Part shown: positions 44,291 through 53,032 of the stretch, piece by piece
Layout of the letters: each line of letters starts with the position of its first letter
Numbering within the stretch: position 1 is the stretch's first letter
From: Clostridiales bacterium
GTDB lineage: Bacteria > Bacillota > Clostridia > Saccharofermentanales > Saccharofermentanaceae
Assembly: GCA_017617525.1 (NCBI GenBank)
Contig: JAFZWA010000029.1
Location: forward strand, 1 to 64,000
Direction of reading: 5' to 3'
DNA length: 64,000 nucleotides
Made by a program: the position numbers and the translations under genes
Notes under the pieces: model-generated
The model's input: the letters and a program-made list of their open reading frames with translations, nothing else
What the model was told of the DNA's origin: nothing
The model's database searches: none

Positions 44291-44479
44291 ATGGAAGAAT
44301 TGACTAAAGAAGAGATCGTCGCTATGGCAGTTGCCGCGATCGCCGAAAAGACAGGCAAGGACATCAGAAACCTGCGCGTCGTAAGTTTCCGCGAGATCGG
44401 TGAATCGAGCCTGATGAAGTACATTCGCGAAAAGAATATCAGCTATAAGAAATACTCACTGGAGGATGAATTGGTATGA
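44291..44479 (+). CDS. Small OadG/MmdE-like subunit
   Basis: A 62-residue protein. EEIVAMAVAAIAEKTGKDIRNLRVVSFREI resembles the C-terminal tail of OadG/MmdD (which binds the carboxyltransferase) or the tiny MmdE subunit, but there is no membrane helix. It probably stabilises the complex. The stop overlaps the biotin carrier start (ATGA). Confidence 0.65.
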   Translation: MEELTKEEIVAMAVAAIAEKTGKDIRNLRVVSFREIGESSLMKYIREKNISYKKYSLEDELV

Positions 44480-44868
44480 GCAATTACAGAATTACACTGA
44501 ACGGCAAAGCATATGAGATCGAAGTCGAAGAGATGAGCGAGAGTGAAGCAAAGTCCGCTTCCTCGGCAAAAGCACCTGTCGCCGCACCGGTTGCTAAGGC
44601 CGCTGCTGCAGCTGCTCCGGCTCCTAAGGCTTCCGCGGCACCTGCAGTTGGTGGCGCAGGCAGCGTTAACGCTCCGATGCCGGGCACGATCCTTCGTGTC
44701 AATAAGAACGTCGGCGATTCTGTTAACGCAGGTGAAGCTGTTGTCGTTCTTGAGGCGATGAAGATGGAAAACGACATCAACAGTCCGAAGGCCGGCGTTG
44801 TTAAAGCACTTTACGTAAATAAGGGTGACACGGTCGCATCCGGACAAGTGCTTTTCGAGGTGGAGTAA
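44476..44868 (+). CDS. Biotin carrier protein
   Basis: A 130-residue protein: N-terminal strand YRITLNGKAYEIEVEE, an Ala/Pro-rich flexible linker, and a biotinyl domain with EAMKMEN and the modified Lys. It shuttles CO2 between the two carboxyltransferase subunits encoded on each side. Equivalent to the 1.3S subunit of transcarboxylase. Confidence 0.95.
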   Translation: MSNYRITLNGKAYEIEVEEMSESEAKSASSAKAPVAAPVAKAAAAAAPAPKASAAPAVGGAGSVNAPMPGTILRVNKNVGDSVNAGEAVVVLEAMKMENDINSPKAGVVKALYVNKGDTVASGQVLFEVE

Positions 44869-44869
44869 G

Positions 44870-46270
44870 ATGCTTCAAATGCCAGAGAAAAAGTTATATA
44901 TCACGGATACGATCCTTCGTGACGCGCATCAGTCGCAGGCCGCGACAAGAATGCGCATCGAGGATATGCTTCCGGCGTGCGAGATCCTTGACAACATGGG
45001 CTACTGGTCCCTGGAGTGCTGGGGCGGCGCGACATTTGATTCCTGCATGAGATTCCTCGACGAGGATCCGTGGGAGAGACTTAGAACGCTTAAGAAGGCG
45101 ATGCCGAAGACACCTCTTCAGATGCTCCTTCGCGCGCAGAACCTTCTGGGATACCGTCATTACGCGGACGATGTCGTTGAGTCCTTTTGCGGAAGAATGA
45201 TCGAAAACGGCATCAACGTAGTTCGTGTTTTCGACGCGCTGAATGACGTAAGAAATATGGAGAGCCCGATGCGCGCCGTAAAGAAGTACGGCGGCACATG
45301 CGAGGCGGCATTGAGCTACACGACGAGCCCGGTACATAACGAAGAGTATTTCGTTAAGCAGGCAAAAGATCTCGTTGAGATGGGCGCGGATGTGATCTGC
45401 ATCAAGGACATGGCGAACCTGCTCCTTCCGTCTACCGCGTACTCTCTCGTAAGTAAGCTCAAGGAAGCAGTGGATGTTCCGATCCACCTGCATACACACG
45501 ATACGACAGGTACGGGCGCGATGGTCTATTACGCCGCGGCTCTGGCCGGTGTAGACATCATCGACACGGCGCTTTCTCCGCTGGCGACAGGTACATCCCA
45601 GCCGGCAACGGAATCCCTGGTCGCCGCGTTTAAGGGCACACCTCGTGACACGGGTCTCGACCTGCCGTCACTTTCGAAGGCGGCTTCGCACTTTAAGGGC
45701 GTCGCCCAAAAGCTTCAGGATCAGGGCATCCTCGATCCGAAGGTCCTTCGTGTCGATCCGAATACATTGATCTATCAGGTTCCGGGCGGAATGCTTTCGA
45801 ACCTTCTCAACCAGCTCAAGCAGGCAGGCGCAGAGGACCGCTTCGAGGAAGTACTCGCTGAGGTACCGCGTGTCCGTGAAGATTTCGGTTACCCGCCGCT
45901 GGTTACTCCGACATCTCAGATCGTCGGATCTCAGGCCGTTATGAACGTCCTGATGGGTCGCTACAAGACCTTTCCGAAGGAATCGAAGATGCTTCTTCGT
46001 GGTGAGTACGGTCGTCTTCCGGGCAAGGTCAACGAAGAGATCCGAAAGATGGCGATCGGTGACGAGAAAGTGATCGAGTGCCGCCCGGCGGATAATATCG
46101 CCAACGAGATGGAGACACTTCGTGCTTCCGTTTCCGAATTCGCGAAATCCGAAGAAGATGTTCTGTCCTGTGCGCTTTTCCCGCAGGTCGCTCCGGGATT
46201 TATCAGCAAGAGAGACAGCGTGAAAGAACCGGAAGAGAATAAGGTCAAAGAGATCAACGTCATCTGGTAA
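44870..46270 (+). CDS. oadA: OadA/PycB-type carboxyltransferase subunit
   Basis: A 466-residue protein of the pyruvate carboxylase/oxaloacetate decarboxylase alpha family without its own biotin domain: ITDTILRDAHQSQAATR, GYWSLECWGGATFD, the Lys/metal site CIKDMANLL, HLHTHDTTGTG. The conserved-domain half ends near residue 450. It carries CO2 between oxaloacetate/pyruvate and biotin, like the 5S subunit of transcarboxylase. One nt after the biotin carrier stop; last gene before a terminator. Confidence 0.93.
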   Translation: MLQMPEKKLYITDTILRDAHQSQAATRMRIEDMLPACEILDNMGYWSLECWGGATFDSCMRFLDEDPWERLRTLKKAMPKTPLQMLLRAQNLLGYRHYADDVVESFCGRMIENGINVVRVFDALNDVRNMESPMRAVKKYGGTCEAALSYTTSPVHNEEYFVKQAKDLVEMGADVICIKDMANLLLPSTAYSLVSKLKEAVDVPIHLHTHDTTGTGAMVYYAAALAGVDIIDTALSPLATGTSQPATESLVAAFKGTPRDTGLDLPSLSKAASHFKGVAQKLQDQGILDPKVLRVDPNTLIYQVPGGMLSNLLNQLKQAGAEDRFEEVLAEVPRVREDFGYPPLVTPTSQIVGSQAVMNVLMGRYKTFPKESKMLLRGEYGRLPGKVNEEIRKMAIGDEKVIECRPADNIANEMETLRASVSEFAKSEEDVLSCALFPQVAPGFISKRDSVKEPEENKVKEINVIW

Positions 46271-46343
46271 CCCGATGACAGGGACCCGTGATGTGAAGCC
46301 ACAGTGCTTTTCACCGGGAAAAAGTCAAGATAATAAAGTCACC

Positions 46344-46386
46344 AAAAACCGCTTCGAAATTTCTATCATTCGGAGCGGTTTTTTTC
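46344..46386 (+). terminator. Rho-independent terminator
   Basis: AACCGCTTCG pairs with CGGAGCGGTT (one mismatch) over a 16-nt loop, followed by a T run; it ends the carboxyltransferase operon. A copy of the dispersed 9-mer sits before it at 46304. Confidence 0.8.
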
Positions 46387-46450
46387 GTGCATGATCTTAT
46401 CAAAAGCGTTATGATAAATGTATCACCGATAAAAACAAGGAGGGGACTTT

Positions 46451-47959
46451 ATGGAAAAAACTAAAGAAGAAGCGAAAACGACTTCCAATTCCGATTCCAA
46501 AGCTAAAGAAACAGCTGCATCCAATGAATCCGGTTTTGAAAAAGTGTTTAAGCTGAAACAGAACGGTACGACGGTCCGTACGGAGATCGTTGCGGGTCTT
46601 ACGACGTTCATGACAATGGCGTATATCATTGCGCTGAACCCGAATCTTTTGACCGGTTTCGGAGCTCAGGGACAGGATCTTTGGAATGGTGTTTTCCTTG
46701 CGACCTGTATTGCTTCCGCGATCGGTACGATCTGCATGGCATTCCTTGCCAACAAACCGTTTGTTATGGCTCCTGGTATGGGCCTGAACAGTTTCTTTGC
46801 ACTCGTTGTATCGAACATCATGACCATGACGGGCATGACGTATCTGAAATCTTTCCAGAGTGCGCTGGTCATTGTTTTTATTGAAGGTGTTATCTTCATT
46901 GCGCTTTCGATCCTGAATATCCGTGAGAAGATCGTTGAGGCGATCCCGCTGGGCGTTCGTCTCGGTATCGGACCTGCGATCGGTCTTATGCTCATGAATA
47001 TCGGCTTCGGCTCGAATGCCGGCGTTTATTCCGACAAGGGCGGACCGTTCTACGCAATGCGTGACTTCTTCGGAGCTCTTACAGCTGACTCCGCAAGAGA
47101 TACGATCGGCGACGGTTACAACATGATGATCCTCATCGTTGCGACAATGTTTATCGGCCTTTTCGCAATCGTTGCTCTCAATCACAAAAAGATCAAGGGC
47201 GCCGTTCTTTACGGTATGCTTATTTCTTCCGTTATCTACTGGTTCGGCGAGGCTGTCTTCTTCAACACGAATCCTTTCGAATCCCTGAAAGACGCGTCGT
47301 TTGTTCCTCCTTTCAAGGACATGGTAGATACCACACTCTTTAAGCTCGATTTCAAGGGCTTCACAGAGATCGGCTGGTTCACGATCATTACTCTTGTCGT
47401 TACCTTCTGCATCATCGATATGTTCGACACGATCGGTACTCTCGTAGGTACCGCTTCCCGTGCGAAGATGCTCGATAAGGATGGCAACATGCCGAAGATG
47501 AAAGAAGCTCTCCTGTCCGACGCTATCGGTACTGTTACCGGTTCCGTTACAGGTACTTCCACAGTAACCACATTCGTTGAGTCCGCTTCCGGTGTTGAGG
47601 CAGGTGGTAGAACAGGTCTTACGGCTCTCGTTACAGCCATTATGTTCCTCCTTTGCATGTTCATCGCTCCGATCGCGGCGATCATCCCGCCGGCAGCTAC
47701 TTCCGCGGCTCTCATCTATGTTGGTATCCTGATGCTCGGTAACCTCAAGGATGTAAACTTCGGAGATACAGCCCAGCTCGTTCCGGTTGGCGTTATGCTC
47801 CTGGCTATGCCGGTTTCCGGTTCCATCGGACACGGTATCGGTCTTGCCCTGATCAGCTTTACCGCGATCAAGGTATTCACAGGTAAGGCAAAGGATGTTT
47901 CCTGGCTGACATATGTTCTGTCCATGATCTTCCTCGTTAAGTTCTTCGTAGCGATCTGA
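46451..47959 (+). CDS. NCS2 family (AzgA/PbuG-like) purine permease
   Basis: A 502-residue permease with 12-14 helices: EIVAGLTTFMTMAYIIALNP, APGMGLNSFFA, and FDTIGTLVGTASRA, then TSTVTTFVESASGVEAGGRTG. These match the AzgA/PbuG adenine/guanine/hypoxanthine proton symporters. The N-terminal ~30 residues are a polar Lys/Glu/Ser tail. Its own ribosome site is AAGGAGGGG. Confidence 0.9.
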   Translation: MEKTKEEAKTTSNSDSKAKETAASNESGFEKVFKLKQNGTTVRTEIVAGLTTFMTMAYIIALNPNLLTGFGAQGQDLWNGVFLATCIASAIGTICMAFLANKPFVMAPGMGLNSFFALVVSNIMTMTGMTYLKSFQSALVIVFIEGVIFIALSILNIREKIVEAIPLGVRLGIGPAIGLMLMNIGFGSNAGVYSDKGGPFYAMRDFFGALTADSARDTIGDGYNMMILIVATMFIGLFAIVALNHKKIKGAVLYGMLISSVIYWFGEAVFFNTNPFESLKDASFVPPFKDMVDTTLFKLDFKGFTEIGWFTIITLVVTFCIIDMFDTIGTLVGTASRAKMLDKDGNMPKMKEALLSDAIGTVTGSVTGTSTVTTFVESASGVEAGGRTGLTALVTAIMFLLCMFIAPIAAIIPPAATSAALIYVGILMLGNLKDVNFGDTAQLVPVGVMLLAMPVSGSIGHGIGLALISFTAIKVFTGKAKDVSWLTYVLSMIFLVKFFVAI

Positions 47960-48021
47960 TCCTGACGGGACCGTATCGATCCTTCGGGAAAAGCACCGTT
48001 ACTTCTTAAGTAAAACGTATA

Positions 48022-48064
48022 TGACTCCGGTCATGTTTCAAAACGTGACCGGAGTCACTTTTTT
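48022..48064 (+). terminator. Rho-independent terminator
   Basis: TGACTCCGGTCA pairs perfectly with TGACCGGAGTCA, followed by six T; 26 nt after a copy of the dispersed 9-mer (47988). Confidence 0.92.
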
Positions 48065-48144
48065 GTCTAAATCAGGTTTAGTAAAGTGAGTGTAGTGGCA
48101 AATGCGCGATCGGGGCGCAGTGTGAAAGGAGAACTGAAGAAGGA

Positions 48145-49287
48145 ATGAACAAGGCAAGATCGAAGCTTTCCCCATGGCCATATATACGGAATAACCGAGT
48201 GAGAACGACTGCGCTTATCGTCAGTCTTTCCGTTTTTATTCTGATGATGTATGTCGTTAATTACGTGATCGGAGGAATGGACGAGCCGTTTTACGCGGGT
48301 GATGTTGCCCCGTATGAACGCCTTCAGATCGTATCATCAACTCTCGGGATGAACGGTGAGGATTACGAATCAGATGAAGAATATATGGAGGAGGCCTGGG
48401 CGCGCGCCAGAGCCGCGGCGGAGGCTATCTCCCAAGAAGACGGTGTGATCGATGCCAAACCATTTGCGTGGCAGTATGTGATACTGAATTCCGTGATCGG
48501 AAACAGCAGTATGGACTGTTTCCTTTTCGAGAATACATCGGACTGCGAAGATTATCTTTCGCATATGGACGCGAAGCTCGTTTCGGGAAGGATGCCGGAA
48601 AATCCGGGAGAGATCCTGGTCGATAAGAAACTTGAGAAAAACCACAGTAACGATAATGAACTTCTCGAGTATCTGGGCAATAAATACGAGGTCGTCGGTA
48701 TCGTGGATTCTGACTACTATCTGGCATTCGGTATCGAGCAGCCGGGAGAAAATGATATCAATATACTGGTCATGATCGAAGAGGGAAGTACGGTCAATGG
48801 CAGCGAACTTCTTGAAAAACAGGGCTATGAGATCTGGTACTACAAAACGGTAGAAAGAGCAAAAGTGAATCACGAGGATAGTCTGGGATCGATGGGTATT
48901 GTACAGACGCTGTTGACCGCAGTATCCGGCTCGCTTCTTCTGATCTGTGTTTCGGTGGTCCTCGCGCTTCATATCATGGACAGACATAACGAGTGGTGCC
49001 TCTTAAATTCTATCGGCTTTTCGACCGGTGAGATCTATGTGATGGCATTAAAAGAGATACTGATATGTATCGTCTTCTCGATCGTAGTGGGAGCGGTTTT
49101 GTGCTCGCTGGTCGTTTTCGGATTGAAGACATTCTTATATGACCCATTGGGGATCATCATCAAGGTCTGGAGACCTGCCGCGTTACCGAGAATAGGAATC
49201 GTATTCCTGGCATTGATCGGGTTCTCTCAGATACCGATCTTCAACGGAATGAGAAAGATACAGACGATCGACACGATCGAGTCATAA
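48145..49287 (+). CDS. ABC transporter permease (FtsX/MacB-like)
   Basis: A 380-residue protein: first helix after PYIRNNRVRTTALIVSLSVFIL, a ~200-residue extracellular domain, and three C-terminal helices (QTLLTAVSGSLLLICVSVVLAL etc.). Related to the second permease downstream at the N-terminus (YIRNN-x-x-R). With the ATPase it forms a type VII ABC system, likely for lipoprotein or peptide traffic or resistance. Function undetermined. Confidence 0.85.
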   Translation: MNKARSKLSPWPYIRNNRVRTTALIVSLSVFILMMYVVNYVIGGMDEPFYAGDVAPYERLQIVSSTLGMNGEDYESDEEYMEEAWARARAAAEAISQEDGVIDAKPFAWQYVILNSVIGNSSMDCFLFENTSDCEDYLSHMDAKLVSGRMPENPGEILVDKKLEKNHSNDNELLEYLGNKYEVVGIVDSDYYLAFGIEQPGENDINILVMIEEGSTVNGSELLEKQGYEIWYYKTVERAKVNHEDSLGSMGIVQTLLTAVSGSLLLICVSVVLALHIMDRHNEWCLLNSIGFSTGEIYVMALKEILICIVFSIVVGAVLCSLVVFGLKTFLYDPLGIIIKVWRPAALPRIGIVFLALIGFSQIPIFNGMRKIQTIDTIES

Positions 49288-49340
49288 GGACAAGTGCTTT
49301 TCGAGAGGAATCGAAAGAGAAGAATAAAGGAGCAAAGAAG

Positions 49341-50015
49341 ATGTTTGAATTAAAAGATGCCAACATGATCTACGACATGGATAAAGAAGAGAAGGTCTAC
49401 GCGATGCGCGGCATGAATATCACCTTCCCGGATAAGGGACTGATCGGAATCATCGGCCCTTCGGGTTCCGGTAAATCCACGCTGATGTATACGATGTCGA
49501 CACTGAAGAAACTGACTTCCGGAGACGTTCTTTATAACGGCAAATCCCTGATGTCCATAAGCGACTCGGAGAAGCAGCATCTTCGAAGATATGAATTCGG
49601 ATTCGTGTTCCAAAGACACTATCTCATCAACTACATGACGGCGCTCGATAACGCGACGATCGCGTCGACGATCCCGGTCAACGAGGCAAAAGAAAAAGCG
49701 GAAAAGCTTCTTCTTGAAATCGGACTTAAGAAGAGTGAACTTCGTCATAAGCCGACGAAACTTTCCGGAGGCCAAAGACAGAGAGTCGCCATTGCCAGAG
49801 CGATGATGAATGACCCGAAAGTGCTTTTCGCGGATGAGCCGACGGCATCGCTGGACCATGAGAACGCGTTCCTCGTTATGGACAGATTAAAAGAGTATTC
49901 GAAGGACAGACTCGTTCTGGTCATCACGCATGATACCAGTATCATCCAGGACGCCGACATGATCGTAAAGATCTGGGACGGAGCCATTTCTGAAGTATCT
50001 ACGAAGGGAGCTTGA
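49341..50015 (+). CDS. ABC transporter ATP-binding protein
   Basis: A 224-residue MacB/LolD-type ATPase: Walker A GPSGSGKST, signature LSGGQRQRVAIARA, Walker B VLFADEPTASLD, and switch VITHD. Served by two FtsX-like permeases, one on each side. A copy of the dispersed 9-mer lies within it (49821) and another just before it (49294). Confidence 0.93.
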   Translation: MFELKDANMIYDMDKEEKVYAMRGMNITFPDKGLIGIIGPSGSGKSTLMYTMSTLKKLTSGDVLYNGKSLMSISDSEKQHLRRYEFGFVFQRHYLINYMTALDNATIASTIPVNEAKEKAEKLLLEIGLKKSELRHKPTKLSGGQRQRVAIARAMMNDPKVLFADEPTASLDHENAFLVMDRLKEYSKDRLVLVITHDTSIIQDADMIVKIWDGAISEVSTKGA

Positions 50016-50020
50016 CGGAT

Positions 50021-51124
50021 ATGCGCAGTAGACCATTTTCCGCATGGACATATATCCGGAATAATCTGGCGAGAAGCCTCGTGCTGATGCTGATGATGTC
50101 CTTTATCACGGTATGCTTCATCGGCGGCATGTATGTCGATAATCCGATAGAGACTTTTCGTGTATCGAAGAACGAATCTGACAGGTATATCATATGTTCC
50201 CTGAAGGGCAATAACAGCGAATCGATCGAGGAATACGAAAAACTGTATACAGAGATCAAGGGAGAGCTTCCCGAGAACTTAAACGAGGTCATTTATGTAA
50301 ACTCGGTATATTACGATTTTGATTCGATCATGTTCTTCAACTGTCAGATGCAGGGCTTCTATTTCACAAGTGTCGAGGACTTCGAACTGTTTAAGGAAAG
50401 GACACACCTGGTTCCGGATGATCTTGTCCTTAACAACATGGAAGTTGCTATGAGTGAACAGCTCGCGAATAACGAGGGACTGTCGATCGGAGATTCGGTC
50501 AATTCTAAGAAAACGATCCATCTGGCGAAGACCTTCAAAGGCGACGGCATGCGTGTGTATGGTGTCGCGGATGTTTCCTATGGCAGCAGGATCCTGATCC
50601 TGGGAAGTGACGGCGTCTGTGATGAAGACCTCGAAGCCGACATTCAGCGCACGGTACAGGAGCTTTCCGCCAAGTATCCGCTTTGTACATTTGAAACGGC
50701 AAGTTCTTATGTTGGTGAAGTGGAGGAAGAGATGGGATTCATGTACTTCATTTTCGCCGTTATCGTTATCTTAGTCGCTATCGTTCTTCTGGTGACGATC
50801 AACGCGGTCTTTACGGCAGCATACGATAAGAGAAAACACGAGTTCGCGATCTACAAGGCGCTGGGATTTACCCGTGGACAGATCTTTAGAAAGATCGCGT
50901 CCGAGGTCCTGATATTGAATGCGGGTGCTTTTATTCTTGGTATGGTGATCAATGCCGGCGTGATCCTTGTCGTAAACCAGTGCATGTGGGGAGAGGGACA
51001 GCACTTCTACCGCGTAACATCTTCCGCGGTGATCGGTACCTTGATCTCCGAAGTCGTGGTCATTACGACGATCATTCTTCTTAATTGGAGAAAGGTCAGA
51101 AAGTGTGAAGTGACGGAGGAATGA
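50021..51124 (+). CDS. ABC transporter permease (FtsX/MacB-like)
   Basis: A 367-residue protein: AWTYIRNNLARSLVLMLMMSF helix, extracellular domain about 40-240, then three helices near the C-terminus (IFAVIVILVAIVLLVTINAVF, etc.). A DxRxxEFAIYKALGFTR-type motif (KRKHEFAIYKALGFTRGQIF) before the second helix is typical of FtsX-like permeases. The start at 50021 has AAGGGAG 10 nt upstream. Confidence 0.88.
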   Translation: MRSRPFSAWTYIRNNLARSLVLMLMMSFITVCFIGGMYVDNPIETFRVSKNESDRYIICSLKGNNSESIEEYEKLYTEIKGELPENLNEVIYVNSVYYDFDSIMFFNCQMQGFYFTSVEDFELFKERTHLVPDDLVLNNMEVAMSEQLANNEGLSIGDSVNSKKTIHLAKTFKGDGMRVYGVADVSYGSRILILGSDGVCDEDLEADIQRTVQELSAKYPLCTFETASSYVGEVEEEMGFMYFIFAVIVILVAIVLLVTINAVFTAAYDKRKHEFAIYKALGFTRGQIFRKIASEVLILNAGAFILGMVINAGVILVVNQCMWGEGQHFYRVTSSAVIGTLISEVVVITTIILLNWRKVRKCEVTEE

Positions 51125-51140
51125 GGAGGAGATGCGCAAG

Positions 51141-51390
51141 AATCCTCTGAAACAGTCTCTGTAGAAGCAGTTTTAGAGACAAAAACAGAGGAAAATGTCG
51201 AAATCCTCTGAAACAGTCTCTGTAGAGGCGGTTACAGAGACAAAAACAGAGGAAAACGTCGAAATCCTCTGAAACAGTCTCTGTAGAGGCAGTTTTAGAG
51301 ACAAAAACAGAGGAAAACGTCGAAATCCTCTGAAATAGTCTCTGTAGAAGCAGTTTTAGAGACAGTTACAGAGACTTTTGTAAAAGAAGG
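51141..51390 (+). repeat. Four tandem 61-bp hairpin repeats
   Basis: Units start at 51141, 51202, 51263 and 51324, nearly identical, the last diverging at its end. Each contains nested inverted repeats: CCTCTG with CAGAGG outside, GTCTCT with AGAGAC inside. Because 61 is not a multiple of three, and stops occur in all frames, it is not coding. It shares CTGTAGAAG and TACAGAGACTTTT with the lepB repeats. It occupies most of the 322-bp gap behind the ABC genes. Confidence 0.85.
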
Positions 51391-51446
51391 AAAAAGTTTC
51401 CAACCGTGACGGGATGCCAAAGAAAGGGCTCAAAGAAATACATTGC

Positions 51447-52205
51447 TCACTGATTTGTCATAGTTATCACTTGTGAGATGATAACGCTAAGAATCTTACC
51501 CTTGTAAACGTCAGTGTAGAAAGAACCATCTGAGTTCTCAAAAGTGTAGAGAATATCCAGACCTTCGATCAGGCCGCTTCGGGAATATACTGTAATTTTT
51601 TGGAATGTATGAGTTCTGTACTCATCATCGCCCATTAGACCAAAGTGTTCGATAAAAAAGAATCGGCCGGTCTCGTGGCAGTAGACGGCGAAGTCGGCGT
51701 AGTAAGTTTTTGAGCCGATGGCGATTTCAACCTCATATTTGTATTCCAATCCTAAGTCATTTATGATCTGCGCGATCATGACTTCAGATTTGGATCGAAA
51801 ACAATGCCCATCATACATGTGTCCCTTCTTGATCGAGGGATCGTTGCGCTCAATAAGGCGATCAAATGCAGCTTTTGAAAAACGTTGCTCGGTTTTCCTA
51901 AAAAGATCCAGTTTTATACTGCTGTTTTCCAGTACGCTTCGGAACTTCAGATTTGTCTCGATATTTGCGCGCCTTTGTTGTTCGATCAGAAGATCTTTCC
52001 ATTCCTCTGCATTTGACGAATCTAGACGAAACTCTTTCTTGTGTTTTTTGTCGCTATCAGAGTATATCCGGAGCACTTGTACATTCTTGCCATTAATGCA
52101 TTTTGTTCCGATCTTTAAGGTGGCTCCGGTAGGTGATGCGTGGATATACGAAAGATTCAGTTTTCTTGTCAGTAATGCGATCTTGTAGAGTTCAGCGGCA
52201 ATCAT
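51447..52205 (-). CDS. PD-(D/E)XK nuclease-like protein
   Basis: A 252-residue soluble protein. The C-terminal half has SKSEVMIAQIINDLGLEYKYEVEI (Glu), TYYADFAVY (Asp) and FFIEHFGLM (Glu), the spacing of a PD-(D/E)XK nuclease core. The N-terminus is helical with a coiled stretch. Found widely as an uncharacterised gene in Clostridia; a role in DNA cleavage or repair is only inferred. Single gene, next to the 61-bp repeats. Confidence 0.6.
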   Translation of the reverse strand: MIAAELYKIALLTRKLNLSYIHASPTGATLKIGTKCINGKNVQVLRIYSDSDKKHKKEFRLDSSNAEEWKDLLIEQQRRANIETNLKFRSVLENSSIKLDLFRKTEQRFSKAAFDRLIERNDPSIKKGHMYDGHCFRSKSEVMIAQIINDLGLEYKYEVEIAIGSKTYYADFAVYCHETGRFFFIEHFGLMGDDEYRTHTFQKITVYSRSGLIEGLDILYTFENSDGSFYTDVYKGKILSVIISQVITMTNQ

Positions 52206-52327
52206 GTTCCGTACCTCTATTTGTGGGATGGCTCTGATTGTACGCCAGAAAGGAAGTTAAAAGATGGCCGGTTTTCAGACAACTGCTGACAAAAGTGCGA
52301 GGATTGTCGTTTTTGTTCGTAATTTCA

Positions 52328-52990
52328 CTATTTGATGGAGTACTCGCTGTATGCTTTCACTTCATCCACTGTGTAGCGCAGAAGGAAAAACTGCCAGAGG
52401 GAAAGCAAGTCGCATACAACGGTCAAGGCGCCATAGAGCAAGACGATAGAGTTGATAGAGAATCCATTTTCGAGATCATTTTTCCCGAGAAGGGCAAAAG
52501 CACATTGATAAAGGAAAAAGCGTGCGGCATAAATAATGATGAAGGTCAATCTGTAACGTTTCCATTGATGAATCAAGTTATCGTTGGGGGACTTGTCGAT
52601 CGCCATCATACCTTGAGAAAGCAATGCCAGGAATATCGGCATAAACAGAATGCAGAAAGGCCATACCTTGATGAAATAGTCTATGTTCATGTCATATTTC
52701 CATAACCCTATCCATGACAAAAGATCCGTTGATGTCGCTAGGAGCAACATGATCCCGGAATAGATGAAAAATTTTGACTGTCGGGCCAGAGTGAACAGTG
52801 AACATGCAAAGGCAAAGTACATAGCAAACAGGACGATCGTCACATGAGGAAAATGATCAAAGCCGCCTGTCAAGAATACGATGATCCTGACGTTCAAAAT
52901 GATAGTAGTGATCAATGAAATCCAAGACAACGCAGAGATGCGCATGCCAACAAGAGAAAGGCTCTTTTGTTTTCTTCCGCTATCAGACAT
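52328..52990 (-). CDS. Multi-helix membrane protein, unknown
   Basis: A 220-residue protein with six or seven hydrophobic segments spanning about 17-200. No recognised motif. Its start is preceded by AGGAGGGGT on the minus strand. Upstream lies the pyrophosphatase gene, 42 bp away, possibly cotranscribed. Confidence 0.65.
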   Translation of the reverse strand: MSDSGRKQKSLSLVGMRISALSWISLITTIILNVRIIVFLTGGFDHFPHVTIVLFAMYFAFACSLFTLARQSKFFIYSGIMLLLATSTDLLSWIGLWKYDMNIDYFIKVWPFCILFMPIFLALLSQGMMAIDKSPNDNLIHQWKRYRLTFIIIYAARFFLYQCAFALLGKNDLENGFSINSIVLLYGALTVVCDLLSLWQFFLLRYTVDEVKAYSEYSIK

Positions 52991-53032
52991 GACAACCCCT
53001 CCTGTCTTCGATTCGAAGCCTTGCTGCGTTTT

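Noticed and set aside
46409-47833. Long open frame opposite the NCS2 permease
   Set aside because: It is the antisense shadow of a gene with clear family motifs, with a composition unlike real proteins.
51141-51390. CRISPR array
   Set aside because: The units repeat over their full 61 bp without unique spacers, and no cas genes lie near.
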